Assembly: GCA_036491035.1 (NCBI GenBank)
Contig: DASXCU010000109.1
Coordinates: forward strand, 19,218-83,217
DNA: 64,000 bases
Source of the DNA: Galbitalea sp036491035
Lineage (GTDB): Bacteria; Actinomycetota; Actinomycetes; Actinomycetales; Microbacteriaceae
Reading direction: 5' to 3'
Below the pieces are notes generated by a model. That model searched no databases, was not told where the DNA came from, and saw only the letters and a list, made by a program, of their open reading frames with translations. Both the position numbers and the translations under genes were made by a program. Below are positions 23,131 through 32,255 of this stretch, one piece after another. How positions within the stretch are numbered: the first letter of the stretch is position 1; each line of letters begins with the position of its first letter.

Positions 23131-24384
23131 TTGAGCACCAATAGCCTTATCGGCGCAGGAACAGGCGGGCGTCCGCGTGGCATCCGCCTTCGAATGGCGG
23201 CGATTGCCGGCGTGTTGGGCCTGATTGCGGCCGGCGGGATGCTCGCCGGCGACCCGACCACGGCATCCGCGACGACGTATCCGACCTGGGCGGACGTCGT
23301 AGCGGCGCGCGCGAACCAGGCGGCGACGCAGGCCGCCGTGAACCAGATCGAGTCCCTGCTCGCCGGTCTCAAGACCCAGCTCGCAGCGGCACAGGCGGAT
23401 GCGGATGCGAAGGGCGCGATCGCCGCGGACGCGCAGGCGAAGTACTTCGCGGCGGCCCAGAAGCAGCAGACCCTGCAGGCGCAGGTCGACAAGGCCACGG
23501 CTGCCGCGGCGGAATCCCGCAAGGAGATCTCCGAATATGTCGCCCAGCTCGCCCGAGGTAACGGCGGCAGCAACGGGTCGGCGCTCTCGCTCCTGCTCAA
23601 TGGCACCAACGCGAGCCAGCTCCTCGACAACCTTGGTGCGATCGGCCAGGTTTCGACCCGCGAGGACGAGATCTACAAGAAGGCGCTGTCCGACCAGAAC
23701 ACGGCAACACAGCTGACTGCGCTCGCGACGCAGCAGGCCAAGATCCTCGCGGCACAGAAAAAGGTCGCGGACGACGCGGAGGCCGCCGCCGTTCTCGCGG
23801 CGAACAACCTCCAGGACGCCGTGGCCGCCCAGACCGCCCACCAGCAGACGCTGACCATAGAACTGGCCGCACTCACGACGCAGACCAACATGACCTACAC
23901 GCAGTATCAGGCGGGCGTGGCCGCCCAGGAGGCTGCTCACGGGGCGGGCCGAGCCGGAGTCGTGGATGCCCAGGGCTGGGCGCTCCCGACCGCAGGCAGG
24001 ATCACGTCGCCGTGGGGATACCGCAATGACCCCGCGGCCGGCTACGCCTGGCGAATGCACTACGGCGACGACATCGCTGACGGTTGCCTGGTTCCGATCT
24101 ACGCGGCCCACGGTGGCACCGTCACCTACGCGGGTCCATACGGCGACATCGGTAACTACATCATCATCAACGACGGCGACGGAATCTCCACCGCGTACGG
24201 CCACATCGCGAACGGCCAGACCTTCGTCCGCAACGGCCAGCAGGTCGCCGCCGGACAGAACATCGCGCGCACGGGTTCCACAGGGACGTCGACTGGATGC
24301 CACCTCTACTTCCAGGTGATGATTAACGGCAACCCCACCAATCCGGTTCCGTTCATGCTCGCGCGCGGCATCACGATCGGCTGA
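23131..24384 (+). CDS. Secreted M23 peptidase with N-terminal coiled coil
   Basis: A 417-aa exported protein. A hydrophobic signal segment (about residues 19-40) ends near ASA; a long Ala/Gln-rich coiled coil (about 50-255) follows, as in EnvC/RipC-type activators; the M23 (LytM) domain is at about 285-410. Metal-ligand positions are H310 and D314 in HYGDDIAD and H391 in CHLYFQV; an intermediate GHIANG histidine is also present. It cuts or helps cut peptidoglycan cross-bridges, probably at division. TTG 23131 is chosen because TGGGGAA lies 5-6 nt before it; TTG 23116 is an alternative. Confidence 0.85.
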   Translation: MSTNSLIGAGTGGRPRGIRLRMAAIAGVLGLIAAGGMLAGDPTTASATTYPTWADVVAARANQAATQAAVNQIESLLAGLKTQLAAAQADADAKGAIAADAQAKYFAAAQKQQTLQAQVDKATAAAAESRKEISEYVAQLARGNGGSNGSALSLLLNGTNASQLLDNLGAIGQVSTREDEIYKKALSDQNTATQLTALATQQAKILAAQKKVADDAEAAAVLAANNLQDAVAAQTAHQQTLTIELAALTTQTNMTYTQYQAGVAAQEAAHGAGRAGVVDAQGWALPTAGRITSPWGYRNDPAAGYAWRMHYGDDIADGCLVPIYAAHGGTVTYAGPYGDIGNYIIINDGDGISTAYGHIANGQTFVRNGQQVAAGQNIARTGSTGTSTGCHLYFQVMINGNPTNPVPFMLARGITIG

Positions 24385-24529
24385 TTCGTCAAAGTCCGCA
24401 TGCGGTTGGGCGCCAGTAGGGTGGTGCCCATGGTGGCGTGGAACTGGCGGGCGACTGGCGGGACGCTGACGGCATACTGGCGCGCAGTTGACGTGGCGTT
24501 CGCTGTCCGGCGCGCAGATTATTGATGAC

Positions 24530-25009
24530 ATGAACGAAACACGGATCGTGGGACTCCGGCTCGAGCGCGGCTGGACCCAGGAGAAGCTGGCGACGGAAAG
24601 CGGGCTCGGTGTCCGGACCATCCAGCGAATCGAGGCGGGCAAGGACGCGAGCCTCGAGACCATCTCCCTCATCGCCGACTCGTTCGGCGTACCGATGCAC
24701 GACCTGTTCGTGAGGATCGAGGACGAGAACCTCACCAACCGGGTGGACTCGCTCGAACATCGTGTGGCCGACCAGCAGGCAAAGCGAGACAACGCCCTGG
24801 GCGGTTGGAGATGGCTGTTCATCGGGGCGGGAATCATCCTGAGCGTGCTCGGCCTCCTCGTGCCGCAGATCGGGTCGGTTCTCTTCTTCGCCTTCTGGTT
24901 CGGCGGCTTCTTCATCTTTGTGGCGCTTCGCAGGCTCATTATCGATCCCCACCTGGACGCGAAGTTCCCGCTGTCGAAGCGCACTGCGCCCCGAAAAGCC
25001 AAGCGCTAG
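24530..25009 (+). CDS. XRE-family regulator with two-helix membrane tail
   Basis: A 159-aa protein. The N-terminal XRE helix-turn-helix (about residues 5-58: LRLERGWTQEKLATESGLGVRTIQRIEAGKDASLETISLIADSFGV) is joined to a short coiled stretch and two membrane helices (about 93-111 and 115-135), ending in a basic tail. Such XRE-2TM proteins are membrane-tethered regulators. The ATG at 24530 starts right at the HTH; the in-frame codon at 24488 is a TTG inside a possible -35. It lies 68 nt before the RavA-like gene, which has its own leaderless box. Confidence 0.8.
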   Translation: MNETRIVGLRLERGWTQEKLATESGLGVRTIQRIEAGKDASLETISLIADSFGVPMHDLFVRIEDENLTNRVDSLEHRVADQQAKRDNALGGWRWLFIGAGIILSVLGLLVPQIGSVLFFAFWFGGFFIFVALRRLIIDPHLDAKFPLSKRTAPRKAKR

Positions 25010-25064
25010 CGTTACCAGCGGGTTACATTTCGTGCGCAGCCCTGCACCCCCGTAAGCCGCGGCG

Positions 25065-25070
25065 TAGCGT
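25065..25070 (+). promoter_or_regulatory. Leaderless -10 box of the RavA-like gene
   Basis: TAGCGT ends 7 nt before the GTG at 25078 and no ribosome-binding site is present. Confidence 0.48.
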
Positions 25071-25077
25071 TACACAG

Positions 25078-26463
25078 GTGACGCGACCAACCATTTCCAC
25101 CGTCGGTGAGCTCCGCAAGTCGGGGCACGTTCAGAAGACGCTGCGCGAAGAGATTCGTGAGAATCTCCTCGCCGCGCTGCGGGAGGGCCGCGATCCGTGG
25201 CCGGGTCTGCACGGCTTCGAGGCGACGGTCATCCCGCAGCTCGAACGAGCGCTGATCGCCGGCCACGACATCGTTCTGCTGGGGGAGCGTGGACAGGGCA
25301 AGACCCGACTGCTGCGCACCATGGTCGGGCTGCTGGATGAGTGGTCGCCGGTCATCGACGGTTCGGAACTCGGCGAGCACCCCTATGAGCCGATCATCCA
25401 CGCGAGCATTCGCCGCGCCGAAGAGCTCGGCGACGACCTTCCCGTGGCCTGGCGCAGTCGCGACGAGCGCTACGCCGAGAAGCTCGCAACCCCGGACACG
25501 AGCGTTGCCGACCTCATCGGTGACGTCGACCCGATGAAGGTGGCGGAGGGCCGCAGTCTCGGTGACCCGGAGACCATCCACTTCGGGTTGATCCCGCGCA
25601 GCCACCGCGGCATCGTCGCGATCAACGAGCTGCCCGACCTCGCCGAACGCATCCAGGTCGCGATGCTCAACGTGATGGAGGAGCGGGACATCCAGATTCG
25701 CGGCTACGTTCTGCGGCTCCCGCTCGACGTTCTCGTGATGGCCAGTGCCAACCCCGAGGACTACACGAACCGCGGGCGAATCATCACCCCGCTGAAGGAC
25801 CGCTTCGGCGCGGAGATCCGCACCCACTACCCGACAGAGCTCGACGACGAGGTCGCAATCATCCGCCAGGAGGCGGAGCTCGTCGCGGATGTTCCCGACT
25901 ACCTGGTCGAGATTCTCGCCCGGTTCACGCGCGCCCTTCGCGAGTCCAGCGCCGTCGACCAGCGCAGCGGCGTGAGCGCCCGTTTCGCGATCGCCGGAGC
26001 GGAGACGATCGCGGCCGCAGCCATCCATCGTGCGAGCCGGCAGGGCGAAGAGGATGCGGTGGCTCGACCCGTCGACCTCGAAACCGCTGTCGACGTGCTC
26101 GGCGGCAAGATCGAGTTCGAGTCCGGCGAGGAGGGTCGCGAGGACGAGATCCTCGATCACCTGCTGCGCACGGCGACGGCGGAGACAGTTCGCGCGCATT
26201 TCCACGGCCTCGACTTCGGAGTCCTCGTGGATGCGATCGAGGGCGGGGTCATGGTGCCGACCGGTGAACAGGTGACCGCTCGCGATTTCCTGACCGGCCT
26301 TCCGGCGCTCGGCGAATCCGAACTGTACGACGACATCTGCTTGCGCCTCGGCGCAACCAACGACGGACAGCGGGCCGGCGCCATCGAGCTCGCACTCGAG
26401 GGTCTCTACCTGATGCGCAAGATCAGCAAGGAGACCGGCGGCGGCGAGACCATCTATGGCTAG
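25078..26463 (+). CDS. MoxR/ChlI-type AAA+ ATPase (RavA-like)
   Basis: A 461-aa AAA+ ATPase related to magnesium-chelatase subunit I and MoxR/RavA proteins, of the kind seen in mycobacterial Rv0958. Walker A is GERGQGKT (about residues 67-74). The Walker B region reads GIVAINELPDL (about 178-188), with Asn before the Glu. Sensor 1 lies in VMASANPEDYTNRGRIITPLKDRFG (about 220-244). Such ATPases work with a von Willebrand factor A partner to remodel or load cofactors into target proteins. Its stop overlaps the start of the VWA gene by 8 nt. No chelatase subunit H is nearby, so it is unlikely to make chlorophyll or cobalamin here. Confidence 0.87.
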   Translation: MTRPTISTVGELRKSGHVQKTLREEIRENLLAALREGRDPWPGLHGFEATVIPQLERALIAGHDIVLLGERGQGKTRLLRTMVGLLDEWSPVIDGSELGEHPYEPIIHASIRRAEELGDDLPVAWRSRDERYAEKLATPDTSVADLIGDVDPMKVAEGRSLGDPETIHFGLIPRSHRGIVAINELPDLAERIQVAMLNVMEERDIQIRGYVLRLPLDVLVMASANPEDYTNRGRIITPLKDRFGAEIRTHYPTELDDEVAIIRQEAELVADVPDYLVEILARFTRALRESSAVDQRSGVSARFAIAGAETIAAAAIHRASRQGEEDAVARPVDLETAVDVLGGKIEFESGEEGREDEILDHLLRTATAETVRAHFHGLDFGVLVDAIEGGVMVPTGEQVTARDFLTGLPALGESELYDDICLRLGATNDGQRAGAIELALEGLYLMRKISKETGGGETIYG

Positions 26464-28516
26464 GGTCAATCGCCGGCTCACCAGGGCCGCTCGCTACGGC
26501 AAGTATGCGGGCGGACCGGATCCGCTCGCGCCGCCCGTGGACCTCGCAGAGGCGCTCGACGCGATCGGCGAGGAGGTCATGGCGGGGTACTCGCCGGAGC
26601 GCGCGATGCGGGAGTTCCTGCGCCGCGGCGGTCGGGACCGAGCCGGCCTCGATGAGCTCGCGAGGCGGGTAGCCGATCGCCGGCGCGAGCTGACCCAGAA
26701 GCACAACCTCGATGGAACGCTCCAGCAGATCCGTGAACTGCTCGACAAGGCCGTGCTGGCCGAACGCAAACAGCTCGCCCGCGACGTCGACATGGATGAC
26801 GCGGACCGCACGCTCGCGCAGATGCAGCTCGACAACCTCCCGTCCTCGCCCGCAGCGGCGGTCAGCGAGCTCAGCCAGTACAACTGGCAGAGCCGTGAGG
26901 CGCGGGAGGACTACGAAAAGATCAAGGACCTGCTCGGCCGCGAGATGCTAGACCAGCGCTTCGCCGGGATGAAGCAGGCGCTCGAGAACGCCACCGATGA
27001 GGACCGCGCCGCCATCAACGAGATGCTCGGTGATCTCAACCAGCTGCTCGAAGCGCACCGCCGGGGCGAAGACACCCAGGAGCAGTTCGACGACTTCATG
27101 GAGAAGCACGGCGACTACTTCCCCGAGAATCCGCAGAACATCGATGAGTTGCTCGATTCGCTCGCGCAGCGGGCGGCGGCTGCACAACGGATGCGCAACT
27201 CGATGACCCAGGAGCAGCGCGACGAACTCGATGCGCTCGCGCAGCAGGCGTTCGGCTCCCCAGAGCTCATGCAGTCACTGAGCCAGCTCGACGGCAACCT
27301 TCGCTCGCTCCGACCGGGCGAAAACTGGGGCGGCTCCGAGGAGATGGAGGGCGGCGAGGGCGTGGGCCTCGGCGACGGTACGGGCGTCTTCCAGGATCTG
27401 GCGGACCTCGACGATCTCGCCGACCAGCTCTCGCAGGGCTATCGCGGATCGAACCTCGACGACCTCGATCTCGACAAGCTCTCGCGCCAGCTCGGAGACG
27501 AGGCCACTGTGGATGCGCGCACACTGCAGGAACTGGAGCGCGCACTCCGCGACTCCGGCACCCTCAAGCGCGGCACCGACGGAACCCTGAAACTCACGCC
27601 CAAGGCGATGCGCCAGCTCGGCAAGGCGCTGCTGCGGGATGTGGCGAACCGGATGTCGGGACGCCAGGGCAACCGCGACCTGCGCCAGGCGGGAGCTGCG
27701 GGGGAGCGCTCGGGAGCGACGCGCGAGTGGGCCTTCGGCGATACGGAGCCGTGGGACGTGACCCGAACGATCACCAACGCGATCACTCGTGAGGCCGGTG
27801 ATCCGTCGAGCGGATCACGACCCGGCGTCCGCATCGAGATCGGCGATGTCGAGGTGCAGGAGACCGAGGCGCGCACCAGTGCGGCCGTCGCTCTCCTCGT
27901 GGATGTGTCGTTCTCGATGGTCATGGATGGCCGCTGGGTACCGATGAAGCGCACCGCCCTCGCCCTGCACACGCTCATCAAGAGCCGTTTCCGCGGCGAC
28001 GATCTGCAACTGATCGCGTTCGGTCGTTCCGCGGAGGTCATGGACATCGAGCAACTGACCGCTCTCGAGGAGATGTACAACAAGGGCACGAACCTGCATC
28101 ACGCCCTTCTGCTGGCCAATCGCCACTTCCGTAAACACCCCAACGCTCAGCCGGTGCTGCTGATCGTGACCGATGGCGAGCCGACGTCGCACCTCGAGGC
28201 GAGCGGCGACGTGTTCTTCAGCTACCCGCCGCACCCGGTGACGATCGCGGTCGCGATTCGCGAACTCGACAACTCGATGCGGCTCGGTGCCCAGACCACG
28301 TTCTTCCGTCTGGGCGAGGATCCGGGACTCGCGAGGTTCATCGACTCGATGGCGCGCCGCGTCGGCGGCACGGTTGTCGCGCCCGAACTGGATGACCTCG
28401 GTGCGGCCGTCGTTGCGTCGTACCTCGGTTCCCGACGCGCACGGTCGGCGCCCTCGCCGTCGAGCGGCGACTTCGACGGGATGTTCGGCCGCGGCTGGGG
28501 CTACTGGGCGGGCTGA
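26456..28516 (+). CDS. von Willebrand factor A domain protein (ViaA/ChlD-like)
   Basis: A 686-aa partner of the AAA+ ATPase. The N-terminal 450 residues are helical, charged, with long coiled stretches; the C-terminal VWA domain (about residues 470-660) has the MIDAS motif DVSFS in LLVDVSFSMVMDGRW, the threonine of YNKGTNLHHALLLA and the aspartate of VTDGEPTSH. It binds Mg2+ and a client protein and is moved by the ATPase. It resembles mycobacterial Rv0959-type proteins and, in plan, ViaA. The overlap with the ATPase gene implies equal synthesis. Client protein unknown. Confidence 0.86.
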   Translation: MARVNRRLTRAARYGKYAGGPDPLAPPVDLAEALDAIGEEVMAGYSPERAMREFLRRGGRDRAGLDELARRVADRRRELTQKHNLDGTLQQIRELLDKAVLAERKQLARDVDMDDADRTLAQMQLDNLPSSPAAAVSELSQYNWQSREAREDYEKIKDLLGREMLDQRFAGMKQALENATDEDRAAINEMLGDLNQLLEAHRRGEDTQEQFDDFMEKHGDYFPENPQNIDELLDSLAQRAAAAQRMRNSMTQEQRDELDALAQQAFGSPELMQSLSQLDGNLRSLRPGENWGGSEEMEGGEGVGLGDGTGVFQDLADLDDLADQLSQGYRGSNLDDLDLDKLSRQLGDEATVDARTLQELERALRDSGTLKRGTDGTLKLTPKAMRQLGKALLRDVANRMSGRQGNRDLRQAGAAGERSGATREWAFGDTEPWDVTRTITNAITREAGDPSSGSRPGVRIEIGDVEVQETEARTSAAVALLVDVSFSMVMDGRWVPMKRTALALHTLIKSRFRGDDLQLIAFGRSAEVMDIEQLTALEEMYNKGTNLHHALLLANRHFRKHPNAQPVLLIVTDGEPTSHLEASGDVFFSYPPHPVTIAVAIRELDNSMRLGAQTTFFRLGEDPGLARFIDSMARRVGGTVVAPELDDLGAAVVASYLGSRRARSAPSPSSGDFDGMFGRGWGYWAG

Positions 28517-28517
28517 G

Positions 28518-29345
28518 TCAGCCGCGGCCGAGGAGGCCGAGGAGTCGAGCCGATTCGTCCCGAATGGCGTTCCGGCCGGGCGTCACGTACTTGCGCGGGT
28601 CGACCACGGTCGGATCGCTCGCGAGGACCTCGCGGATGGCTCCGGTGAAGAGACCATTGAGGTGCGTCGAGATGTTCACCTTGGTGATGCCTGCGAGCAC
28701 AGCGGCCCGTAGCTCTTCGTCCGGGAGGCCGGAGGAGCCGTGCAGAACCAGGGGAACCGGCACCGCATCGTGAATACGGGCGATGAGGTCGCGGTCGACG
28801 GATGCGACCCGCGATTGCATCGCGTGCGACGTCCCGACGGCAACGGCCAGTGCGTCCACGCCGGTCGACTCGACGAAGCGCGCGGCTTCGGCGGGATCCG
28901 TCCGCACGCCCGCCGCGTGCACACCGTCCTTTCCGCCGACCTCGCCGAGTTCGGCCTCGACAGCAACGCCGTGGCGGTGGCAGAGCTCGACGATCGATCG
29001 CGTCTGCTCCAGGTTCTGCTGGTATGGGAGGCGGGACGCGTCGAACATCACGCTGTCGACGCCGAGGCGGACTCCCTCCGCGATAAGGTCCGGGTCCTCG
29101 ATGTGATCGAGATGAACGAGAACGGGCACGCTGCTCGCGTCGGCGATGGCTCTCGAAGCCGAGGCCAGTGGCGCGAGGCTCCCGTGGTACCGGATACAGT
29201 TCTCGCTGATCTGCAGAATGACCGGCAGTCCGGCCGCCTCCGCGCCGGCGACGATTCCTTCCGCGTGCTCGAGCAGCACAACGTTGAAGGCGCCGAGGCC
29301 GAATTCGGATGTCACAAAAAGGCTCGAGAGCGTCGTGCGGGTCAT
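28518..29345 (-). CDS. Class II ketose-bisphosphate aldolase (tagatose-bisphosphate type)
   Basis: A 275-aa zinc aldolase. Zinc and catalytic residues are visible: HLDH (about residues 78-81, VPVLVHLDHIED), the Glu-rich VEAELGEVGGKDG (about 131-143), GTSHAMQ, LVLHGSSGLPDEEL (about 200-213) and the phosphate loop KVNISTHLN. The length matches KbaY/GatY-type tagatose-1,6-bisphosphate aldolases, which also resemble fructose-bisphosphate aldolases. As the last gene of the SIS-ROK-NagA-PfkB operon it most likely splits tagatose-1,6-bisphosphate into triose phosphates. The sugar isomer is inferred from context. Confidence 0.85.
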   Translation of the reverse strand: MTRTTLSSLFVTSEFGLGAFNVVLLEHAEGIVAGAEAAGLPVILQISENCIRYHGSLAPLASASRAIADASSVPVLVHLDHIEDPDLIAEGVRLGVDSVMFDASRLPYQQNLEQTRSIVELCHRHGVAVEAELGEVGGKDGVHAAGVRTDPAEAARFVESTGVDALAVAVGTSHAMQSRVASVDRDLIARIHDAVPVPLVLHGSSGLPDEELRAAVLAGITKVNISTHLNGLFTGAIREVLASDPTVVDPRKYVTPGRNAIRDESARLLGLLGRG

Positions 29346-30277
29346 GCTGGTTCTCCGATGGCATTCGATGGCGGGGCGGATGAAGCGAGAAAGCGTCGGT
29401 AGGCCTCGAGGTCGATGTCCCCGGCGAGGGGCGTGAGCACGGCGGCGGCACCGAGTGCCCTCGCCCGGTGAAGCATCTCGTCGATAGCGAGGTGCTCGAC
29501 GAAAGCCGATGCGAGCCCGGCCGTCGCCGCGTCGCCGGCGCCGGTGGGGTTGCCACTGATTCCGGGAACGGCGTCGACCTCGAATCGATCGTCCCCACGT
29601 GCGGCGACCATGCCGCGCGATCCCCGGGACACGACGACGAGCCGGGCACCAAGCCCGCGCAGCACGCGAGTTCCCGCGTGCACGGACTCGGACCCGGTCG
29701 CCTCCCGAAGTTCGTCCTCGTTGGGCTTCAGGATGTCCGCGCCGGCCCGCGCTCCCGCGAGGAGTCCCTGGCCGCCGGTGTCGAGGATTGTCGGGACGCC
29801 GACCGCGCGCGCATCCGCCACCCAGTCCTCGATGATCGCGGGCGGCATCCCGGGCGGCAGAGAGCCGGAGATGACGAGCAAATCAGCGCCTGCGCACTCG
29901 GCTCGAACCGCCTCGGACAACAACTCGAGTTCGTTCGTGTCCAACTGTGGGCCGGGCTCGGCGAAAAGAGTCGGATGAGTGTCGCCGTCGACGATGGTCA
30001 CGGTGGTGCGAGTCTCGACCGAGATCGGCACAGAGGAAAATGCGAGCCCATCTCGGGCGAGCATCGCCGCCATCCACTCGCCCGCCGAACCGCCCAGCGG
30101 CAGGACATTGGTCGAGTCGAATCCGAGCTGTGCGAGCACCCGCGAGACGTTGACGCCCTTACCGCCCGCGCGACGGGCGACCGAGCCCACTCGATTGGTC
30201 TCGTGTTCCTTGAACTCTGAAACCACGTAGGTCACGTCGATGGCCGGGTTCGGGGTCAGAACGACTATTCGAGCCAC
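29342..30277 (-). CDS. PfkB-family sugar-phosphate kinase (tagatose-6-phosphate / 1-phosphofructokinase type)
   Basis: A 311-aa ribokinase-fold kinase of the 1-phosphofructokinase / tagatose-6-phosphate kinase branch. It has the N-terminal LTPNPAIDVTY, the substrate signature GGKGVNVSRVLAQLG (about residues 37-51), the anion-hole and catalytic base motif NPTGAGDAATAG (about 248-259), and ILKPNEDEL. It overlaps NagA by 13 nt and the aldolase by 4 nt. In this operon it fits phosphorylation of tagatose-6-phosphate to the 1,6-bisphosphate. A role on fructose-1-phosphate is less likely, because no PTS gene is here. Confidence 0.85.
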   Translation of the reverse strand: MARIVVLTPNPAIDVTYVVSEFKEHETNRVGSVARRAGGKGVNVSRVLAQLGFDSTNVLPLGGSAGEWMAAMLARDGLAFSSVPISVETRTTVTIVDGDTHPTLFAEPGPQLDTNELELLSEAVRAECAGADLLVISGSLPPGMPPAIIEDWVADARAVGVPTILDTGGQGLLAGARAGADILKPNEDELREATGSESVHAGTRVLRGLGARLVVVSRGSRGMVAARGDDRFEVDAVPGISGNPTGAGDAATAGLASAFVEHLAIDEMLHRARALGAAAVLTPLAGDIDLEAYRRFLASSAPPSNAIGEPA

Positions 30278-31383
30278 TGTCCGCCCTTCATCACCCTCAG
30301 CACACGATGGGATTGCGAATCGACCACGACCAGGTCGGCGGGCGCGAACGGTTCGAGGCCCGCGGTACTCCGGCGCAGCACACGGGCCGGGGTCATCGAG
30401 GTGATGCGCACGGCGTCCCGAAGCGAGAGGCCCGGCAGTGTGGCCGCCCGACGGAATCCCTCGGCAACCGCCCGGGTGCTCCCGGCAAGCGATGAACCAT
30501 CGGCGAGCCGGGCCACGCCCGCCGTGACCCGCACCCGTGATCCGGCGATCTCGTAGTCGCCGTCCGGGTTGCCGGTGGCCTCGCTCGCATCCGACACGAG
30601 TGCGATCCGGTCGGGGGCGGCGCGAAGAGCCGTGAGTGCCGCCTCGCGGGCAACATGGACTCCGTCAAGGATGAGTTCGACCGTGAGTCGATCGTCGCTG
30701 AGCGCGACGCCGACCGGTCCGGGCGAACGGTGCAACAGCTCGGGCATCCCGTTGAACAAGTGAGTCACGTGCGACACACCCCAGTCGATCGATGCGCTCG
30801 CGGTCTCCGCCAGAGCGTCGCTATGACCGATCGCCACTACGACGCCGGCGTCGGCGAACCGGCGAACGACTGGTTCCGCGCCGCTCATCTCGGGAGCGAT
30901 GGTCACCATCCGTAGTGTGCCATCCGCGGCGTCGAGCAGCGACTCGGCCTCGGCGATGGTGGGCAATCGCAGATGGACGGGATTGTGGGCGCCGCGGTGG
31001 GCGTGCGAGAGAAACGGGCCCTCGAGGTGGACGCCGGCCAGGGTGCCGACGTGCACGAGTGGGGCGAGTCGACGCAGGGCGCCGACGGTCGAGAGACGTG
31101 TGCCCGAAGCGACGGATGCGATCATCGTCGTCGTACCGAGGCCGGAATGGTGGGCGACCGCCATCCCGATCTCGTCTGCCGACGCGCGCCCGAAGTCGAA
31201 GCCCAACGCGCCGTGCGCGTGCAGATCGATGAACCCCGGCACGATCGTCCCGGCAACGGTCGTCGTCGCTCCCGCGGGCGGACCGCCGGTGCCGAGCGCG
31301 GTGACCGTTCCGCTCTCGATCTGTATCCAGGCCGGCGACAGATCGTCGTGCCCCGAGACCAGCCGGTCGGTGACAAGAATCAT
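30265..31383 (-). CDS. N-acetylhexosamine-6-phosphate deacetylase (NagA/AgaA family)
   Basis: A 372-aa amidohydrolase that removes acetate from GlcNAc-6-P or GalNAc-6-P. Metal and substrate motifs in order: DLHAHGALGFDF (about residues 52-63), VHLEGPFLSHAHRGAHNP (about 117-134, metal Glu), GHSDALAE (about 183-190), HVTHLFNGMPELLHRSPG (about 202-219) and the catalytic aspartate in LVSDASEATG (about 262-271). ATG overlaps the ROK stop by 4 nt. The surrounding tagatose-type kinase and aldolase point to GalNAc-6-P as substrate, but GlcNAc-6-P cannot be excluded from sequence. Confidence 0.88.
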   Translation of the reverse strand: MILVTDRLVSGHDDLSPAWIQIESGTVTALGTGGPPAGATTTVAGTIVPGFIDLHAHGALGFDFGRASADEIGMAVAHHSGLGTTTMIASVASGTRLSTVGALRRLAPLVHVGTLAGVHLEGPFLSHAHRGAHNPVHLRLPTIAEAESLLDAADGTLRMVTIAPEMSGAEPVVRRFADAGVVVAIGHSDALAETASASIDWGVSHVTHLFNGMPELLHRSPGPVGVALSDDRLTVELILDGVHVAREAALTALRAAPDRIALVSDASEATGNPDGDYEIAGSRVRVTAGVARLADGSSLAGSTRAVAEGFRRAATLPGLSLRDAVRITSMTPARVLRRSTAGLEPFAPADLVVVDSQSHRVLRVMKGGQWLE

Positions 31384-32255
31384 GGCGTTGCAATCAGGCG
31401 CTGGGCCAGAAGAATCGCGCCGATGACCGCTGCCGAGTCGCCGTGACTGGCTCGCCGCAGCTCGACTCGGGTCGAGGGCAGGAGCGCTCGCAGCGCCAGG
31501 TCGAGTGGACGCAGCAGAAGGGAGCCGGCCTCGGCAAGGCCACCACCGATCACAAGAAGGGATGCTCCGGTGTCAGTGACGATGCCGGCGAGGCTTCCGG
31601 CGAGTACTTCGATTGCGTTCTCCCACACCCGGATCGCGCGCTCATCGCCCGCGCGAACGAGCTCGGCCACCGTCCGTGCATCGGGAGCCCCCGCGGCGAG
31701 CGCGATGCCGGAGGCCGAGGCGATCTCCTCGACCCGTCTTCCCGCATATGGGCCGTCCGCAATGAGTTCCTGACCGATCTCGCCGGGCCATTCTGTGCGC
31801 GACGCAACTGTTCCCCCGTGACCGACTGCGCTCGCAAGTCCAGTGCCGACGGGCACGAAGGCGAATGTGTCCGGATAACCTGCGGCGGCTCCCGTCACGC
31901 CCTCCGCGAGGGCGCCCGCGCGTACGTCCTGGCCGAACGCGAGCGGAACACCCACTCTTTCGCTGATGAGTCGGCGGAGCGGGAGATCCGCCCAGTCGAG
32001 GTTGACGGCTCGGAGGCACACACCGGCCTCCTCGTCGACGATTCCGGGTACGACCGCGCCGAGCGCGTTCACCACGTCGATTTTCGCGGCACGCGCGACG
32101 AGGTCAGCAATCACGTCCGAGGTGTGTTTCCCGGACGCGTCGCCCGTCGGCGTTCGCACGCGCCACTCGCCAAGCACCGCACCGGCCGGGTCGACGAACC
32201 GTGCCTTGACGGTGGTGCCGCCGACATCGACCCCCAGAACGGAACCTCGGTTCAC
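31380..32255 (-). CDS. ROK-family sugar kinase
   Basis: A 291-aa ROK kinase that phosphorylates a sugar, probably N-acetylgalactosamine or galactosamine here. The ATP motif DVGGTTVKARFVD is at residues 6-18, and the second phosphate loop VPVGTGLASAVGHGG near 135-149. The usual ROK zinc-binding cysteine motif is not evident, although a GEIG-like segment (WPGEIGQELI) is present. The protein has no DNA-binding domain, so it is an enzyme, not a repressor. The GTG start overlaps the SIS stop (GTGA). It is the best candidate for the first, ATP-dependent step after ABC import. Confidence 0.85.
   Translation of the reverse strand: MNRGSVLGVDVGGTTVKARFVDPAGAVLGEWRVRTPTGDASGKHTSDVIADLVARAAKIDVVNALGAVVPGIVDEEAGVCLRAVNLDWADLPLRRLISERVGVPLAFGQDVRAGALAEGVTGAAAGYPDTFAFVPVGTGLASAVGHGGTVASRTEWPGEIGQELIADGPYAGRRVEEIASASGIALAAGAPDARTVAELVRAGDERAIRVWENAIEVLAGSLAGIVTDTGASLLVIGGGLAEAGSLLLRPLDLALRALLPSTRVELRRASHGDSAAVIGAILLAQRLIATP

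Noticed and set aside
23023..25002. 659-codon open frame on the minus strand
   Set aside because: It is antisense to the M23 peptidase and XRE genes, which have clear domains; the translation has no recognisable pattern.
25012..26481. 489-codon open frame on the minus strand
   Set aside because: Antisense to the RavA-like ATPase gene; typical high-GC shadow.
25078..28516. True magnesium chelatase for chlorophyll or cobaltochelatase
   Set aside because: No subunit H/CobN and no tetrapyrrole genes nearby; the pair matches the MoxR/VWA type better.
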